DNA of 64,000 nucleotides. Origin: Panulirus ornatus (lineage: Eukaryota; Arthropoda; Malacostraca; Decapoda; Palinuridae). The stretch is from the NCBI RefSeq assembly GCF_036320965.1, contig NC_092289.1, positions 22,865,278 to 22,929,277 on the forward strand. Direction: 5' to 3'. Shown here piece after piece: positions 1 through 12,090 of the stretch. The notes under the pieces are model-generated. The model did no database searches, was not told where the DNA came from, and was given only the letters and a program-made list of their open reading frames with translations. Within the stretch, counting starts at the first letter, position 1, and each line of letters opens with the position of its first letter. The position numbers were made by a program, and so were the translations under genes.

Positions 1-183
1 GACCTCCTGGTCCTCGGAGGGATGCAGAATCTGTGAAGAGGTGATGGGGGTTGGTCACGGGGGGAGTTTGAAGAAGCGAATATTGAGATCGAGACGAAGT
101 TTATCATTACCCTCATAGTCTTGTCGTATTGCTTTCACTTTATGTCATTTCAATCTACGTCTTTCCCTCCACCCCAGAAATAC

Positions 184-301
<118 letters not shown>

Positions 302-483
302 CCTCTAGGGCTGAGTGTATGTTGATGAGCATGTGTATACACACAACTGTATCATCCAGAATACATATGATCGTGTTAACATCGATCATATTTACGTATG
401 AACTGACTCAGAGTGATCATACAGACAGGATATACGTATATGAGGCATACACGCTGGAGTATACTTCAGGAACACGTACATAG

Positions 484-1056
484 TTATGGTCTTCACGAAG
501 ATGGGACGGTTATACTTGCTGTATGAGTTAAGGACAGGCCAGTTATCGTATGTTAATGACCAGGGGTCTCTGTTAGCATCTTCATTAAGTCCACTAATTA
601 GTCCTGGACACTCGTCCATCCTATGAGACACTCAGGGCGTAACCCCAAAGGGAAGATGTTCCCTTCTTCCCCGCACGCAGGGGAGGACAAGGTTGATGAC
701 TTGGGGGAAGAAGGGCATATGAACCTCCATATAAACCGGTCATTAAGTTAATTCACTGATCTTACAATCATCGCCCTTATGGACGTTAGACAACATTCAT
801 ATGGAAGAAAAGTGAATATAGAAGGAACGTGATATAAATTTACGCCTTAAGAGATAGAAATAAACAGCCATTTGGAAGAAAAAACATAGACGAAACGAGG
901 CTGAGTTGATGGGTTGAGGACAGAGATCGGAATGAGAGGTTTACACCCTTCTGGCCATGTCTACTCGTTTGTCCCAAGCAGTGGGTCTGGCACAGAATCC
1001 ATGACACTGACATACGTCAATATTTTGAGAGACGCCACTTTTAATTGAGACGTATC
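484..1056. other. Unique sequence, no gene seen
   Basis: Mixed-composition DNA with no exon-like frame. A TATAAA-like word lies near 731 without a convincing initiator. Confidence 0.5.
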
Positions 1057-1096
1057 GGGGGGGGGGGGGGTGTAGCAGAGAGAGAGAGAGAGAGAA
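1057..1096. repeat. G14 run plus short (AG)n
   Basis: Fourteen consecutive G are followed within 7 bases by about 10 AG units. Confidence 0.95.
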
Positions 1097-1196
1097 AGAG
1101 GGAGGCGGGCAGGGGTTGGAAGGGTTGAAACTATGGTTCGTTGCTGGATCGATGGATTGTTAATTGGAGAGGGTGTGTCTGTTTCGTGCACGCCAG

Positions 1197-1390
1197 GGAG
1201 CACGACGGTACGACCCTGGAACACGTAATAATACGGCCATTCAGTAAGAAGATACTATATTTTGAGTACGACAACTAATCCAAAGATTGCATCGTCGTAG
1301 CGAAGGCTCCTACCGTCGTGCTCAAGGGTCGTGCCATTGTTCTCAAGGGTCGTACGGTCGTGCTCAAGGGTCGTACATTAAGTACGACAC
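1197..1390. repeat. 21-bp family foldback locus 1
   Basis: The left arm (about 1197-1222) holds one copy in the GACGGTACGACCCT orientation. The right arm (about 1290-1390) holds about four copies in reverse complement (accgtcgtgctcaagggtcg). The roughly 70-base AT-richer centre is unlike the arms. No coding signal is convincing, although the 21-bp unit keeps one frame open. Confidence 0.8.
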
Positions 1391-2364
1391 ATGAAGGCAA
1401 GACGAGTGTGGCCTGGGTTCTAGGATCGTGGGGCAACAAAAGTTATTTCAGAATGAATATACACAAAACGAGAGGTAATCAAATCTATGCCAAACTTCCT
1501 CTTGTTATAAAAAATCAGAGAAACTATCCAGTTTCACTCAATATTTGTATTAATTAAGAAATCTGATCCTGAATGTCATTAATACATGAAAATCCGTTAA
1601 TTTGTTTGGCTATGTGTTGTACCTACTCCTGAATTATCTTCGCTACTTTTTGTATCTTTCTTCCGAACGCAGACGAATTTCACTTTAAGTAACGAAGCGA
1701 GGGTCAGGAAGGAACACTCGTCAAGTGGCACAGATAATGGTATCTGTAGCGACGATGTTGGGGCGGTCCCGGGGCGGGGTGGGGTTGGCAAAGGAAGGGG
1801 GACTATGGGTAGGGGGGAGGGGGTGACACGGATAGAAGTCGAGATAAGAAAGAATATTGGGACAGGTAACAAGGGAGGGGCAAGCCATGAGACGGATAGG
1901 GGGTCCGTGTGGGAGAAGGACGGGATGGGAAGTGAGTTCTAGTAAGGACACAGGCTAAAGGGATAGAGAGACTTCACAGCAGAGGACGGACAGAAGGATA
2001 GAGACTTCGAATGATTCAGCATCGAGGAATACGAGACGCGAGGTGAATAGAACCATCAAGTTGAGGGACGACGCAGCCAGGAGAGACAGAGACAGGGAGA
2101 GGTAGCCAGAGACGGTGACCTAGTGGTCCCTGACCAGCCATTGGGACCACCTTCACGGGACCCCGAGGACTCCTCCCAACAACTGGCCCAGACCATTACC
2201 ACACAACTTGAGACGACTAACGACCCCTTCTGGACTCCTTAACGACCACAGGCGGATCCCAAAGGCTGTCGCAGGGTCCGACAGATTACAGTTCTCCTCG
2301 CCGATGTATCTATCAATTGGTTAGTGATTGTATGGTGTATTCCACTGCATGGTAGCTTTGCACT
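1391..2364. other. Unique sequence, no gene seen
   Basis: Contains a G-rich patch at 1760-1880 and purine-rich sequence at 1960-2100. I see no exon with good borders on either strand. Confidence 0.5.
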
Positions 2365-2365
2365 C

Positions 2366-2516
2366 GTGTGTACGATGGTACGAGCCTTGAGCACGACGGT
2401 ACGAGCCTTGAGCACGACGGTACGAGCCTTGAGCACGATGGTACGAACCTTGAACACAGTAATGCTAAGCTTAAGCATGACAGTGCTCAAAGATCGGACT
2501 GTCGTGCTCAAAGAGA
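2366..2516. repeat. 21-bp family foldback locus 2, with palindromic centre
   Basis: Four near-perfect 21-bp units (tacgagccttgagcacgacgg) run at 2372-2457. They meet a near-palindrome at 2462-2478 (atgctaagcttaagcat, 15 of 17 positions symmetric), and inverted copies continue to about 2516 (gactgtcgtgctcaaag). Open frames here, such as the repeated LEHDGTS heptapeptide, come from the 21-bp period being divisible by three. Confidence 0.85.
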
Positions 2517-3427
2517 TAAAGAAACCCTTGCGCACCACTGTGCCTTCTTCGACTTAGCTCTCCGAGTCCACAGAATGCTAAGCTTTGATTCCTTGACGTC
2601 GAATCTTTACGTCGCGCATCATTACAAAATACCACTGTTCATCCCTCAGCCGTTTTGACTCATTCCACATCCCTTTTCTTCACTTCTCCGTCTTTCAAAC
2701 GGACGGTATTATTGGGTTTTGCCGAGGATTTTTGGAGTATCTTTGAAATCACACAGGAAAATTATTCTCCTTTGATCCGGAATATTTCACCAGCGTTGTT
2801 CATTTGTCTCAATATACCAAGGAAACAGTTCAGGCCTCGATCCTAAATTCCTGCTTAATCTTCCGGCGCCCTGAATCATAAGGTCTTCACGAATTCTCGA
2901 CGAAAAAAGTCATTATAATTCATGGCTTCAGACGCTCCAGAACTAATCCATCAGGCCTGAGTTACACTCGCTCACTGAAAGTGAACGGCGCCTCAATTCA
3001 CACGTAACCCCAGTGGATGATTTACATTCGCTCTTCTAATGCACCGATTTACAAATAGTTTCAAGGCGTGATTTACATACAATCCTTCAGAAAGACCGGA
3101 ACATCGATCGCCATTGATGATAACAGATTTGTTGATATGTTTATGAAACTTTAAGTCATTTCGAGAGAAACCTCCACACAGCTGCTTCGTTGACAAGCTT
3201 CGTCTGGCTTCATTTAAACGCGACAATGCGCCGGCGTTCAATGGAACAAAAAGTTCACGTATGAGAGTATATAAGAGTAGTGAATAACAGTATTTTATAG
3301 CATGAACATGAGAGCCACAGATCCATCACATGAACTCTTAAATTATTTCTTCTGTGCGTCGAGTTCCTCTATAGAAGTAAGGCTTAGAAAATGCTTTTGA
3401 GTTAGAGTGAGACTTCTCTTTACTTAA
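2517..3427. other. Unique sequence with degenerate repeats at 2935-3080
   Basis: Words like gatttacattcgctc and gagttacactcgctc recur at roughly 40-50 base spacing between 2935 and 3080, suggesting an old, decayed minisatellite. The 82-codon minus-strand frame over it (2993-3241) has no recognisable domain. Confidence 0.45.
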
Positions 3428-3674
3428 ACCCTTGAGCACGACGGTACGACCCTCGAGCACGACGGTGCAACCCTTAGATATGACGGTGTGGTCTTTCACC
3501 TGTTTCTTAAAGGTAAAGTTCTGGTTAAAGGCCAGGCAATCATATCCAAGGGTCGTGCCGTCGTGGTGAAGGTTCGTGCCGTCGTGGTGAAGGGTCGTGC
3601 CATCGTGGTGAAGGTTCGTGTCGTTGTGGTGAAGGGCCGTGTCGTCGTGGTGAAGGGCCGTGTCGTCGTGGTGA
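3428..3674. repeat. 21-bp family foldback locus 3
   Basis: The left arm (3430-3485) has about two and a half copies in the GACGGTACGACCCT orientation. The right arm (3545-3674) has six inverted copies, here of the form gtcgtggtgaagggtcgtgc. The centre of about 60 bases is bounded by gatatg on the left and catatc on the right, itself an inverted pair. The right arm has diverged as a block (ctc changed to gtg), so it amplified after divergence. Confidence 0.85.
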
Positions 3675-4021
3675 TGGGGCTAGGGATTAATGTAACATAT
3701 TTTCGGCCGTCCTCTCACCATGACCAATCTCGTGGATTAGCCACTCTTTCATGACGTAGTAGCCATGTTGATTAGGTGGTCTGCTATCCTGGGGTAGCTT
3801 CGTTGAACAGCCAGCCTTTGTTGATGTAGTGACCTGTTGATTAGAAAATCCCTTATACTGAGGTACTCTGATGATTGGGTTCGCGTTTTTATGCCGGGTC
3901 ACGTTACATGATTAGCTAGTCTTGCTGATTAGCCAGTCTCGTGTGGTGGATTACCTTTTAACTCTGAATGCTTCTATGTCTTACTGATTATTAGCATCAG
4001 TAGTGAGGTGAGAGGTCAAGT
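3675..4021. other. Unique sequence with degenerate gattag-type repeats
   Basis: Imperfect words around gattagccag and gttgattag recur from 3735 to 3945. No gene seen. Confidence 0.45.
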
Positions 4022-4212
4022 CTTCATACCCAAGGGTCATATCTTCTTCAGAAAAGGTTGCATCGCTGTGTTCAAGGTTCGTGCCGTCGTGCTCAAGAGT
4101 CGTACCGTCGTGTTCGAGGGTCGTACCGTCGTGCTCAAGAGTCGACCAGTCGTGTTCAAGCATTGTATCGTTGTGTTCAATGGTCGTATCGTCGTGCTTT
4201 AGAACATCAATA
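4022..4212. repeat. 21-bp family, single-arm locus 4
   Basis: About eight units run in the accgtcgtgctcaagggtcgt orientation only. The left edge starts with catacccaagggtcat, which matches the end of the centre seen at other loci, so this looks like a half element lacking its left arm. Confidence 0.8.
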
Positions 4213-4797
4213 TCATAAACTCATCAAATAACAGAGAGAAAATTCATATTTTCAGGTTTATATATAAATACAAATATTTTTGCTCTGGTTTATGGGATGG
4301 TCATAAACCAGTTTTAGGGATGTATATCAAGGCCTCCATTAAACCCACGGACCTCTCTGTGCGCTGGACTGATTTAGGGAAAGTTTATCTTTGCAAATGG
4401 GAGAGTATTGCGCCATCTATATAACCCAAAACCTTTTTTTAAAGGGAAAAATAAGGATAGAGACATTAATTTTCGTTAATAAAAAAATAGGGAAAAATAT
4501 TGAATTTCTTTTCAGTAGTTTCTTGTGGCCTATGATAATGAACTGATGACAACAGAACATGTAATTATCGTACAACAGTAATGTAAACATAAGGTAATGG
4601 TTTAAGGGAGGGAGGGAGGAAAGGGAGGCCAAACGGGGTGGGCAGAATAAGGGGGTTACTAGGGAGCGGGTCAGGGTTCATTAAATACCCATTAGCCAAC
4701 AGCCTTGGGGGGAGGGGGAGGAGGAGAGCTACCGTTGGGTCCAAAGATGGAGGGATGTGGAATGGGGCAGGGGGAGAGGGGGAGAGGGTTTAAAGAG

Positions 4798-4800
<3 letters not shown>
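4213..4800. other. AT-rich unique sequence, G-rich at the end
   Basis: AT-rich to about 4600, then G-rich purine sequence at 4605-4790 leading into the GA tract. No gene seen. Confidence 0.5.

Positions 4801-4881
<81 letters not shown>
4801..4881. repeat. (AG)40 microsatellite
   Basis: Uninterrupted AG dinucleotides for 80 bases, extending a G-rich purine stretch. Confidence 0.98.
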
Positions 4882-4882
<1 letters not shown>

Positions 4883-5123
4883 TACTTACAAGTAAACAAA
4901 CATAGTTCGGACAGATTCACAGAAATGCGATTGATAGTAAGCTTAGAAATGTCAGATTTATCAAAATACTGTTGGTTCCAATGAAGGACGGGTTGAAATA
5001 GTGGACAACAGTGAATGAAAATGTTGGGCAAAGTTTGTAGGAAAGTGAAAAAAAAAGAGTTCAATGAAATGATAAAAGTTCTTAAAAGGAATATGCTCTG
5101 CAGAAAGACACCTTTAAATACCC

Positions 5124-5126
<3 letters not shown>

Positions 5127-5178
<52 letters not shown>
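5127..5178. repeat. (TC)26 microsatellite
   Basis: Uninterrupted TC tract preceded by a C5 run. Confidence 0.98.
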
Positions 5179-5182
<4 letters not shown>

Positions 5183-5274
5183 AGACTAAGGTGCGGGGGT
5201 TGGGAGAGTGGGGGCTGGGGGGCGCCATTAGGTGGAGTCTGACGATGGTCTGATAAGCCTGAGTGGTCATTATC

Positions 5275-5368
5275 CTGTCACAACCCCACGCCGCCCCCAA
5301 CCTCCCCCGCCCGCCCATGCCCCCCTTCCTCCCACGCCCCCTCCCCTCCCACGCCTTACCCCATCACC
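5275..5368. repeat. C-rich low-complexity stretch
   Basis: Almost pure C/T with cccc blocks (cgcccccaacctccccc and similar). No reading frame is favoured. Confidence 0.8.
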
Positions 5369-5454
5369 TAAAATCAGGAAATTAATCTCACATTTGATAT
5401 TCTTCTTGAGTTCGCATCTGAAGTAGAGGGTATCCCTGTGCCTGAATTATACCT

Positions 5455-5790
5455 GAACATTTTATGAACACCGACTGACTAGTTTTTAAGTCATGACTGA
5501 ACACATCTGAACTGAGACTGAACTGATGCTTCAGAAACTTCATGGAACTGAACAATGATCAGTTACAACATCACTGGGTGAACAGTCACCGTACAGTGAT
5601 AGAACAGTGGATGACCAGAGACTGAAAAGTGATTGAACAAAGTGACTGAACACTAAGTGACGAGACTGAACAGCAACGAAAAATGACTGTACAAGAACTG
5701 ACGAGAGGCTGAACAGTGACTGAAAAAGACTGAACAGTGACTGAATAGAGACTGAATAGTGACTGAACAATAACTGACAAGAGATTCATC
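5455..5790. repeat. Degenerate ACTGAACAGTG minisatellite
   Basis: The phrase gactgaacagtgactgaa recurs with spacers of 5-20 bases, best preserved at 5640-5775. Both strands show open frames made of the repeat (QSLFSL on the minus strand), which I regard as artefact. Confidence 0.8.
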
Positions 5791-6112
5791 TGTGACACGA
5801 GACAGAAAGAAAAATATAACAAACACTCTCATTAACCGGAGGTTCGGTCACGTATATAAAGATTTTAATGACCTTTTCATGAAAAATTTTCATGAATTCA
5901 GTTATGTTAGAATTCGATGTCATTTCCAATTTCGTCACAGCGGCGTTTATCTATCGATCATCTCTAGTCTACTCTCGTGTCTCTATAACATGATGAATGA
6001 TACGACACTGATATCGTGGTGATATCTTATATTGTCTTTTTAAAGTAAATCATTATCATATAATTTCAAACCATTTCGTTCTTTATAAGTGTCGACTTGT
6101 TTGTTCATATAT
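5791..6112. other. AT-rich unique sequence
   Basis: Nothing gene-like seen. Confidence 0.5.
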
Positions 6113-6219
6113 GAAGAAGAAGAAGAAGAAGAAGAAGAGGAAGAGGAAGAAGAAGAAGAAGAAGAGGAAGAAGAATAAGAATAAGAATAAGAATAAGAAG
6201 AAAAGAAGAAGATGAAGAA

Positions 6220-6254
<35 letters not shown>

Positions 6255-6294
6255 AGAAGAAGAAGAAGAAGAAGAAGAAGAAGAAGAGGAAGAA
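6113..6294. repeat. (GAA)n polypurine tract, about 180 bp
   Basis: Nearly pure purine strand of GAA with GAG and AAT variants; the only pyrimidines on the top strand are a few T. Minus-strand Leu/Ser/Phe runs are artefacts. Confidence 0.97.
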
Positions 6295-7039
6295 CATTGC
6301 CGATTTCTTCTAAAATCATTTTGACCTTCATAAGCGTTGCCAATGCCAATTTAGGAAGGTCGCGGGGACTGCCAACAGTGTTGCCAGTGTGGAGTACTCT
6401 GTCATTATGTTCAATCTCACATGAGGTGACCGGCCAATGAAGGCTGATTACAGCTGAACATGTGAACAAGTACATGAACCTTCCCTTTGATCTCACATAT
6501 CCTTATCTTCCATGTCTTTCTAAAAAGCAACGTAACTGGGAGCGTACTCAAAACCTATATACATTTGCATACATAATGACCTATTTGTTCCTAATTAGAA
6601 TATAAGATATATGCAAATTAGCTTGGCATAAGTTCAAGAATGAACACTCACGTGATAAACAATTCATAACTCATAACTCACGGCCGCTAACGAGGCTTGT
6701 TACCCGTGGCCGCTAATGAGGCTGTTACCCTTGATAACGGAATTACATAACTACCTTGTAAACCACGGATCGCCTGGTTTAAACCACCAATGGCTTGAAC
6801 ATTTCTCAAGGGCATGTACGCTGCAAAACAGAGGGTCGCAAGGGAGACAGAAAATTATCACAGTGGTTGAAAACAGAATCTTGCAATGGGAAACAGAACC
6901 TTGTAAATGAAACAGACCCAGATCACAGATGTTGAAGAAGAAGCTCGTAAGAGATAGAGAAAAACTCGTTTTTATTAAGTCAGTGAAAACCCAGAATGAT
7001 CATACCTCTCGTTCCGGCAGTGACTCCTGCTGGCGCAGC
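6295..7039. other. Unique sequence, no gene seen
   Basis: Moderately AT-rich. A word pair ggccgctaacgaggc / ggccgctaatgaggc occurs at about 6683 and 6709 as a short local duplication. Confidence 0.5.
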
Positions 7040-7245
7040 CAACACCTGGGGTACGATCCGCCGTAACGTTCACAATTACGGACGACCGTGGTGGACGTGT
7101 GGGGACGAACCACCGCAGCGCTCACTCGCACGGACGACCGTGGTGGATGTGTGGGGACGTACCACCGTAGCGCTCATCCTCACGGACGACTGTGGGACGC
7201 CTGGTTCGAACCACCGTAGCAGTCATTCTTACGGACGACTGGACA
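7040..7245. repeat. 52-bp minisatellite, about 3.5 copies
   Basis: The word acggacgac(c/t)g returns at about 7078, 7130, 7182 and 7231. Between copies lie gtggggacg and accaccg(c/t)agcgctca. Unit length 52, with a shortened last unit. Confidence 0.85.
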
Positions 7246-7657
7246 GATAATCACAGTGAATGGGGAACTTACATCAATCTCGCCTGGTTTATGACCGGTC
7301 ATTGAGGGAATCAGATGGTCTGTGTGGAAACAGACTTGCTTTCTGTGGTCTACATACGTCTGTATATGTCTGTGTTTATGTCTTCTGCCCGAGTGATATA
7401 CGATAATTACTAAACTGGTGCTTAAGAATGAAGTACTTGTAATGGCTAGAATAACAACACACCGTGTGCGGGGGTAACTGAAGCACTTGTGAGGGGGGCC
7501 GGGTGAGTGGTTAAGCCTGAGTTACGTGTTTATAAGAGGATATACACTGGGGGTCATGAAGAGTCATGGGGGAGACAACAGATCCAACAGGATGAGGTTA
7601 AACCATAGGTAAATATTCATTGGCCATTACGTGAGTCTTGTGGTACCATATGCACGT
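7246..7657. other. Unique sequence, no gene seen
   Basis: Mixed composition, no convincing exon. Confidence 0.5.
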
Positions 7658-7679
7658 CATCATCATCATCATCATCATT
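7658..7679. repeat. (CAT)7 microsatellite
   Basis: Seven CAT units, 40 bases before a GA tract. Confidence 0.95.
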
Positions 7680-7718
7680 ATGCAACCTCAGGAAGACCAC
7701 CCCACAGCTTCTCCCGTT

Positions 7719-7720
<2 letters not shown>

Positions 7721-7791
<71 letters not shown>
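7721..7791. repeat. (GA)35 microsatellite
   Basis: Perfect GA tract. Confidence 0.98.
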
Positions 7792-7798
<7 letters not shown>

Positions 7799-7934
7799 AA
7801 TCAGTTGTATGAGCTGACTGGTGTGGCCTCAGTTCCCCCCCGCCCCCTCACTCCCGCCAGACAGGCCTGTGATTACAATACTCGCTTCCTTTAGATCAAT
7901 ACTGGACCACCACCGCTGCCGCCGTGCCCCGCTT

Positions 7935-8165
7935 CGGTACGGTAAACCCAGCACAGGTAAACCGCAGATAAACCGGCAGAATAAACCCGGCACAGGTAAA
8001 CCGCAGGTAAATCCGGCAGAGTAAACCCAGGACAAGAAGGCCAGTAAAGCTACACCTACCGCGAATAAACCAAGGACAGCTGAGGTTACCATGGATAAAC
8101 CCAATAGACAAATTCAACATGGATTAACCAATATGGATTAACCCAATATGGACCAAACCAGCACA
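7935..8165. repeat. Degenerate AGGTAAACCxGCAxAxTAAACC minisatellite
   Basis: Two good copies of a roughly 45-bp unit (cagcacaggtaaaccgcag and cggcacaggtaaaccgcag) lie at 7950-8030. Progressively decayed words with taaacc/attaacc continue to about 8160. Confidence 0.75.
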
Positions 8166-8249
8166 GCCAAGCTTAGAGCTCACGCTCCACAAGATGGCCA
8201 AAGTTTACATGGATATCCAAACGAAGGTAAATCTGATCTTGTAAGGTCA

Positions 8250-8425
8250 ACACGGATAAGCGAATCACGGATAAACGAAACACGGAGAAGCGAAACATGA
8301 AAAAGCTAATATGGAAAGGTGAACCATGGATAAGTGAAACATGAAGGGAAACACGGATAGGAAAAACATACATGAATGAAACAAAGAAACTCCTAAACAT
8401 CGACAAATAAAACAAGGACAAAGAC
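8250..8425. repeat. Degenerate CACGGATAAGCGAAA minisatellite
   Basis: About ten copies of a 15-17 base word (cacggataaacgaaa, cacggagaagcgaaa, catggataagtgaaa), decaying to the right. Confidence 0.75.
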
Positions 8426-8439
8426 TTGTTTAGTTGTTG

Positions 8440-8440
<1 letters not shown>

Positions 8441-8475
<35 letters not shown>
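8441..8475. repeat. (TG)17 microsatellite
   Basis: Perfect TG tract. Confidence 0.97.
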
Positions 8476-8478
<3 letters not shown>

Positions 8479-8506
8479 GTGGTCATATTCGTCATATGAT
8501 AATGCT

Positions 8507-8520
8507 GGGGGGGGGGGGGG
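8507..8520. repeat. G14 homopolymer
   Basis: Fourteen consecutive G between aatgct and aggtaacc. Confidence 0.97.
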
Positions 8521-8649
8521 AGGTAACCGTAGCTACTGTTTTGTTCAAATATTTTTCTTTTCCACGGTTGAAAAATTACAGAGTTGATTTATATCATTTT
8601 ATAATTTTGAAGTAATTTGTGCTCGCTACATAGTCATTTTTGGTGCGTA

Positions 8650-8653
<4 letters not shown>

Positions 8654-8719
<66 letters not shown>
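8654..8719. repeat. (TG)33 microsatellite
   Basis: Perfect TG tract. Flanks to about 8990 are rich in atgtatgt-type words. Confidence 0.98.
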
Positions 8720-8722
<3 letters not shown>

Positions 8723-9114
8723 AATTATGAAAGTATGCGTTTTGTGTACCTTCATGTATGTATGGATGTACATGCGTGTGTATGTGTGTATAGGGTCTCG
8801 CGCTTGTGCGTGTGTGTGTGTGTTTACTGTAAACATCGTCTTGCTTATTCATGAGTAATCGTGTAAGCGATTACATACATATGTTTATATTTACCTTATG
8901 TTTATGTGTGGGGATAAACATGTGTTATATATGTACGTGCATATATGTACATATGTTGGTGTATCGTTATATACGAGAGCACGCGTGTGTGACCTAAGGT
9001 CCAGAAACCTACACAAATACACGCCGTTCCCGTCCTTATTACAGTTTAGCATACTTTTCCCCAAATACTCCCCAGCGCCAGAGTTCGAGATATTTACATC
9101 TAAAGCCCCTTATG
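8720..9114. other. GT/AT-biased unique sequence
   Basis: Shows gtgtatgtgtg and atatgtac words, probably decayed microsatellite. No gene seen. Confidence 0.5.
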
Positions 9115-9242
9115 CCCTTGAGCACGACGGTACGACCCTTGAGCACCAAGATACAATCCTTGAGCACGACTGTATACGACCCTGGGGTAAGATGGCCAAC
9201 CCTTTGGCCTGACCCGGCTGTAGGGTCGTGTCGTCATGTTTA
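9115..9242. repeat. 21-bp family foldback locus 5
   Basis: Left arm 9115-9184 has three copies (cttgagcacgacggtacgac). The centre reads gtaagatggccaaccctttggcctgacc, closely related to the centres at 18.78 kb and 61.07 kb. The right arm is short (agggtcgtgtcgtcatg, 9222-9238). Confidence 0.82.
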
Positions 9243-9585
9243 ACGGATTAAATCAAGAAGAACAGTCTTGGGGAATTCACTGTGTACAGGACACTCAAAA
9301 AAAGTTTAATTAGAATATTCACCTGTCATTCCTGGACCCAAATGATAACCACCCAAACGTTATACAACCCCCAAACCACCTCGCCAAAGACTCGGGCAAA
9401 ATAATTCCCCTCAGAATGGCAACATCTGGTAATGCCGTACGCTTAGTTCAGCAATTTGAGTGATAATAGTTATTTTAATACATCAAAAGCGAGTTACGAG
9501 CAGTTTATGGATCCAGTACAGCTGACCAGCGGTGAAATATTGCTGGCTAACTGGCAACGGCGTGTGGATTCGTGCTCACGCGCAC
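9243..9585. other. Unique sequence, no gene seen
   Basis: AT-moderate, no convincing exon or repeat. Confidence 0.5.
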
Positions 9586-9965
9586 TTTCCTCTGTCCAAC
9601 TGAATATTAGCTCTGCTTTGTTTACCTTTCCCTCCGTCCCACTGAATATTAACTGTTCTATTTACCTTAGCCTTCGCCCGGACTGCATGTTTAATCCATG
9701 TGTCTCTACCGTTTCCTGAGTCCACATGTATATGAAATACTATTTTTCTGATATATCAACTATTCCCATCACACAAATTAGCTTGATCTTCGAAATGTCC
9801 ATGTTTCTGTCCAGTTTACCTTCCTGTTCATCCTCTGTCATTCTTCTTCAACACTTCTTCGTCCCTACTGAATATCTTACTTAGCTCTGTTTACCTTTTC
9901 TTTATCCGAATGAATATGAACTTTTTATCGCTAATGCCGAACCCACTGAATGCGCTGTATACCTT
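9586..9965. repeat. Degenerate ACTGAATATTA...TGTTTACC repeats
   Basis: Blocks with cactgaatattaa, gctctgtttaccttt and tccgtcc recur at about 9597, 9635, 9866 and 9915. I read this as an old minisatellite with large insertions. Confidence 0.5.
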
Positions 9966-10228
9966 CTAAATATTACGTCATTCCTGGTCTTTGCATACAA
10001 TATGAGCGTTTTATTTGTTTCTTTCTTTTGCATTTTCGGTTATCATTCTCGCATTGCACTTTCTCTTGATGAATGTTATCATAATTTATCGATTTATGGA
10101 TCATTTCCATTCCTATTGGTAATGTGTGTTCGTTATTTTCGGATGTTTTATTCATACCCGAGTAAGTCACCACATTGTTATGCTAATTAATAACGACAAT
10201 AATGATAAACTACATGGATACAGGTGAT
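9966..10228. other. AT-rich unique sequence
   Basis: No gene seen. Confidence 0.5.
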
Positions 10229-10254
10229 AACAACAACAACAACAACAACAACAA
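10229..10254. repeat. (AAC)8 microsatellite
   Basis: Perfect CAA/AAC tract ending in an A-run. Confidence 0.96.
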
Positions 10255-11158
<904 letters not shown>

Positions 11159-11175
11159 TATACATATATACAAAG

Positions 11176-11278
<103 letters not shown>

Positions 11279-11359
11279 TTTTAGGCAAATATTGAGAAGT
11301 GCTGCAGTGAAGTAACAGCTTGATAGATCATAAAATCAATAGTAACAGTAGCTGCAACT

Positions 11360-11362
<3 letters not shown>

Positions 11363-11403
<41 letters not shown>
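11363..11403. repeat. (AG)20 microsatellite
   Basis: Perfect AG tract. Confidence 0.97.
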
Positions 11404-11406
<3 letters not shown>

Positions 11407-11570
11407 TACTACCGCTACAGGAAACAAGGGTAAGGTGTCATAACTAACATAATGACTCGTACCAACGTGGTATGTATAAGGGAGTAACACATACAACACT
11501 ACTATATCCCTTCTACCACAGCGGACTGCTTCATTACTACTACTAGCCAACTGTAGCACCATAACTTACT

Positions 11571-11655
11571 ATCCTCACCACCACACAACCACCCACCACC
11601 ACCCTCACCACCACCATCACCACCACACAACCACCCACCCACCACCACCAACACG
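11571..11655. repeat. CCA/CACAACCACC low-complexity tract
   Basis: caccaccac and cacaaccacccacc words repeat with two longer duplicates (accaccacacaaccaccca). Confidence 0.85.
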
Positions 11656-11739
11656 AGATAAAAACCCTGCTGGTCCGCGGGTCTGGCCCGCCTGTGACAC
11701 CCAGCCATTAGCCATCGACCAGACCTGGCCGCGGAAGTC

Positions 11740-11809
11740 CTGCCGCCGCCGCTGCCGCCGCCGCCGCTGCCGCTGCCGCCGCCAGGCCACACGGAGGGGG
11801 GGGGGGGGG
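11740..11809. repeat. (GCC/GCT)n tract followed by G14
   Basis: About 14 GCC/GCT triplets (11740-11783), a 12-base spacer, then G14 at 11796-11809. It is the most GC-rich spot of the first 15 kb. Confidence 0.9.
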
Positions 11810-11866
11810 AGATGGAGGAAGGGTGGGGGAAGGGGGGAGGGGATGGGGGTGTTGTACTACCTTCAG

Positions 11867-11955
11867 GTATAATGGCTAACCTGGACTTTTGTGATGAAAG
11901 GGGACAACCCATAGTCGACCTGGTCCGACCCGTGTGTGGGGTCTACAGGTACCAG
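11867..11955 (+). CDS. Candidate short exon, unknown protein
   Basis: An acceptor-like ttgtactaccttcag ends at 11866. The open frame MANLDFCDERGQPIVDLVRP (ATG at 11872) runs to possible donors at 11949 (ctacag|gtacc) or 11956 (accag|gtatgg), then enters a GA tract. The peptide has a natural-looking amino-acid mix, but I recognise no family. A chance open frame is quite possible. Confidence 0.25.

Positions 11956-11959
<4 letters not shown>

Positions 11960-12027
<68 letters not shown>
11960..12027. repeat. (GA)34 microsatellite
   Basis: Perfect GA tract. Confidence 0.98.
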
Positions 12028-12030
<3 letters not shown>

Positions 12031-12090
12031 CTGACACAAGATTCGACTATAAGGCTGGACGAAGCGCATAGCGCTTACGAGGGGAAAAAA

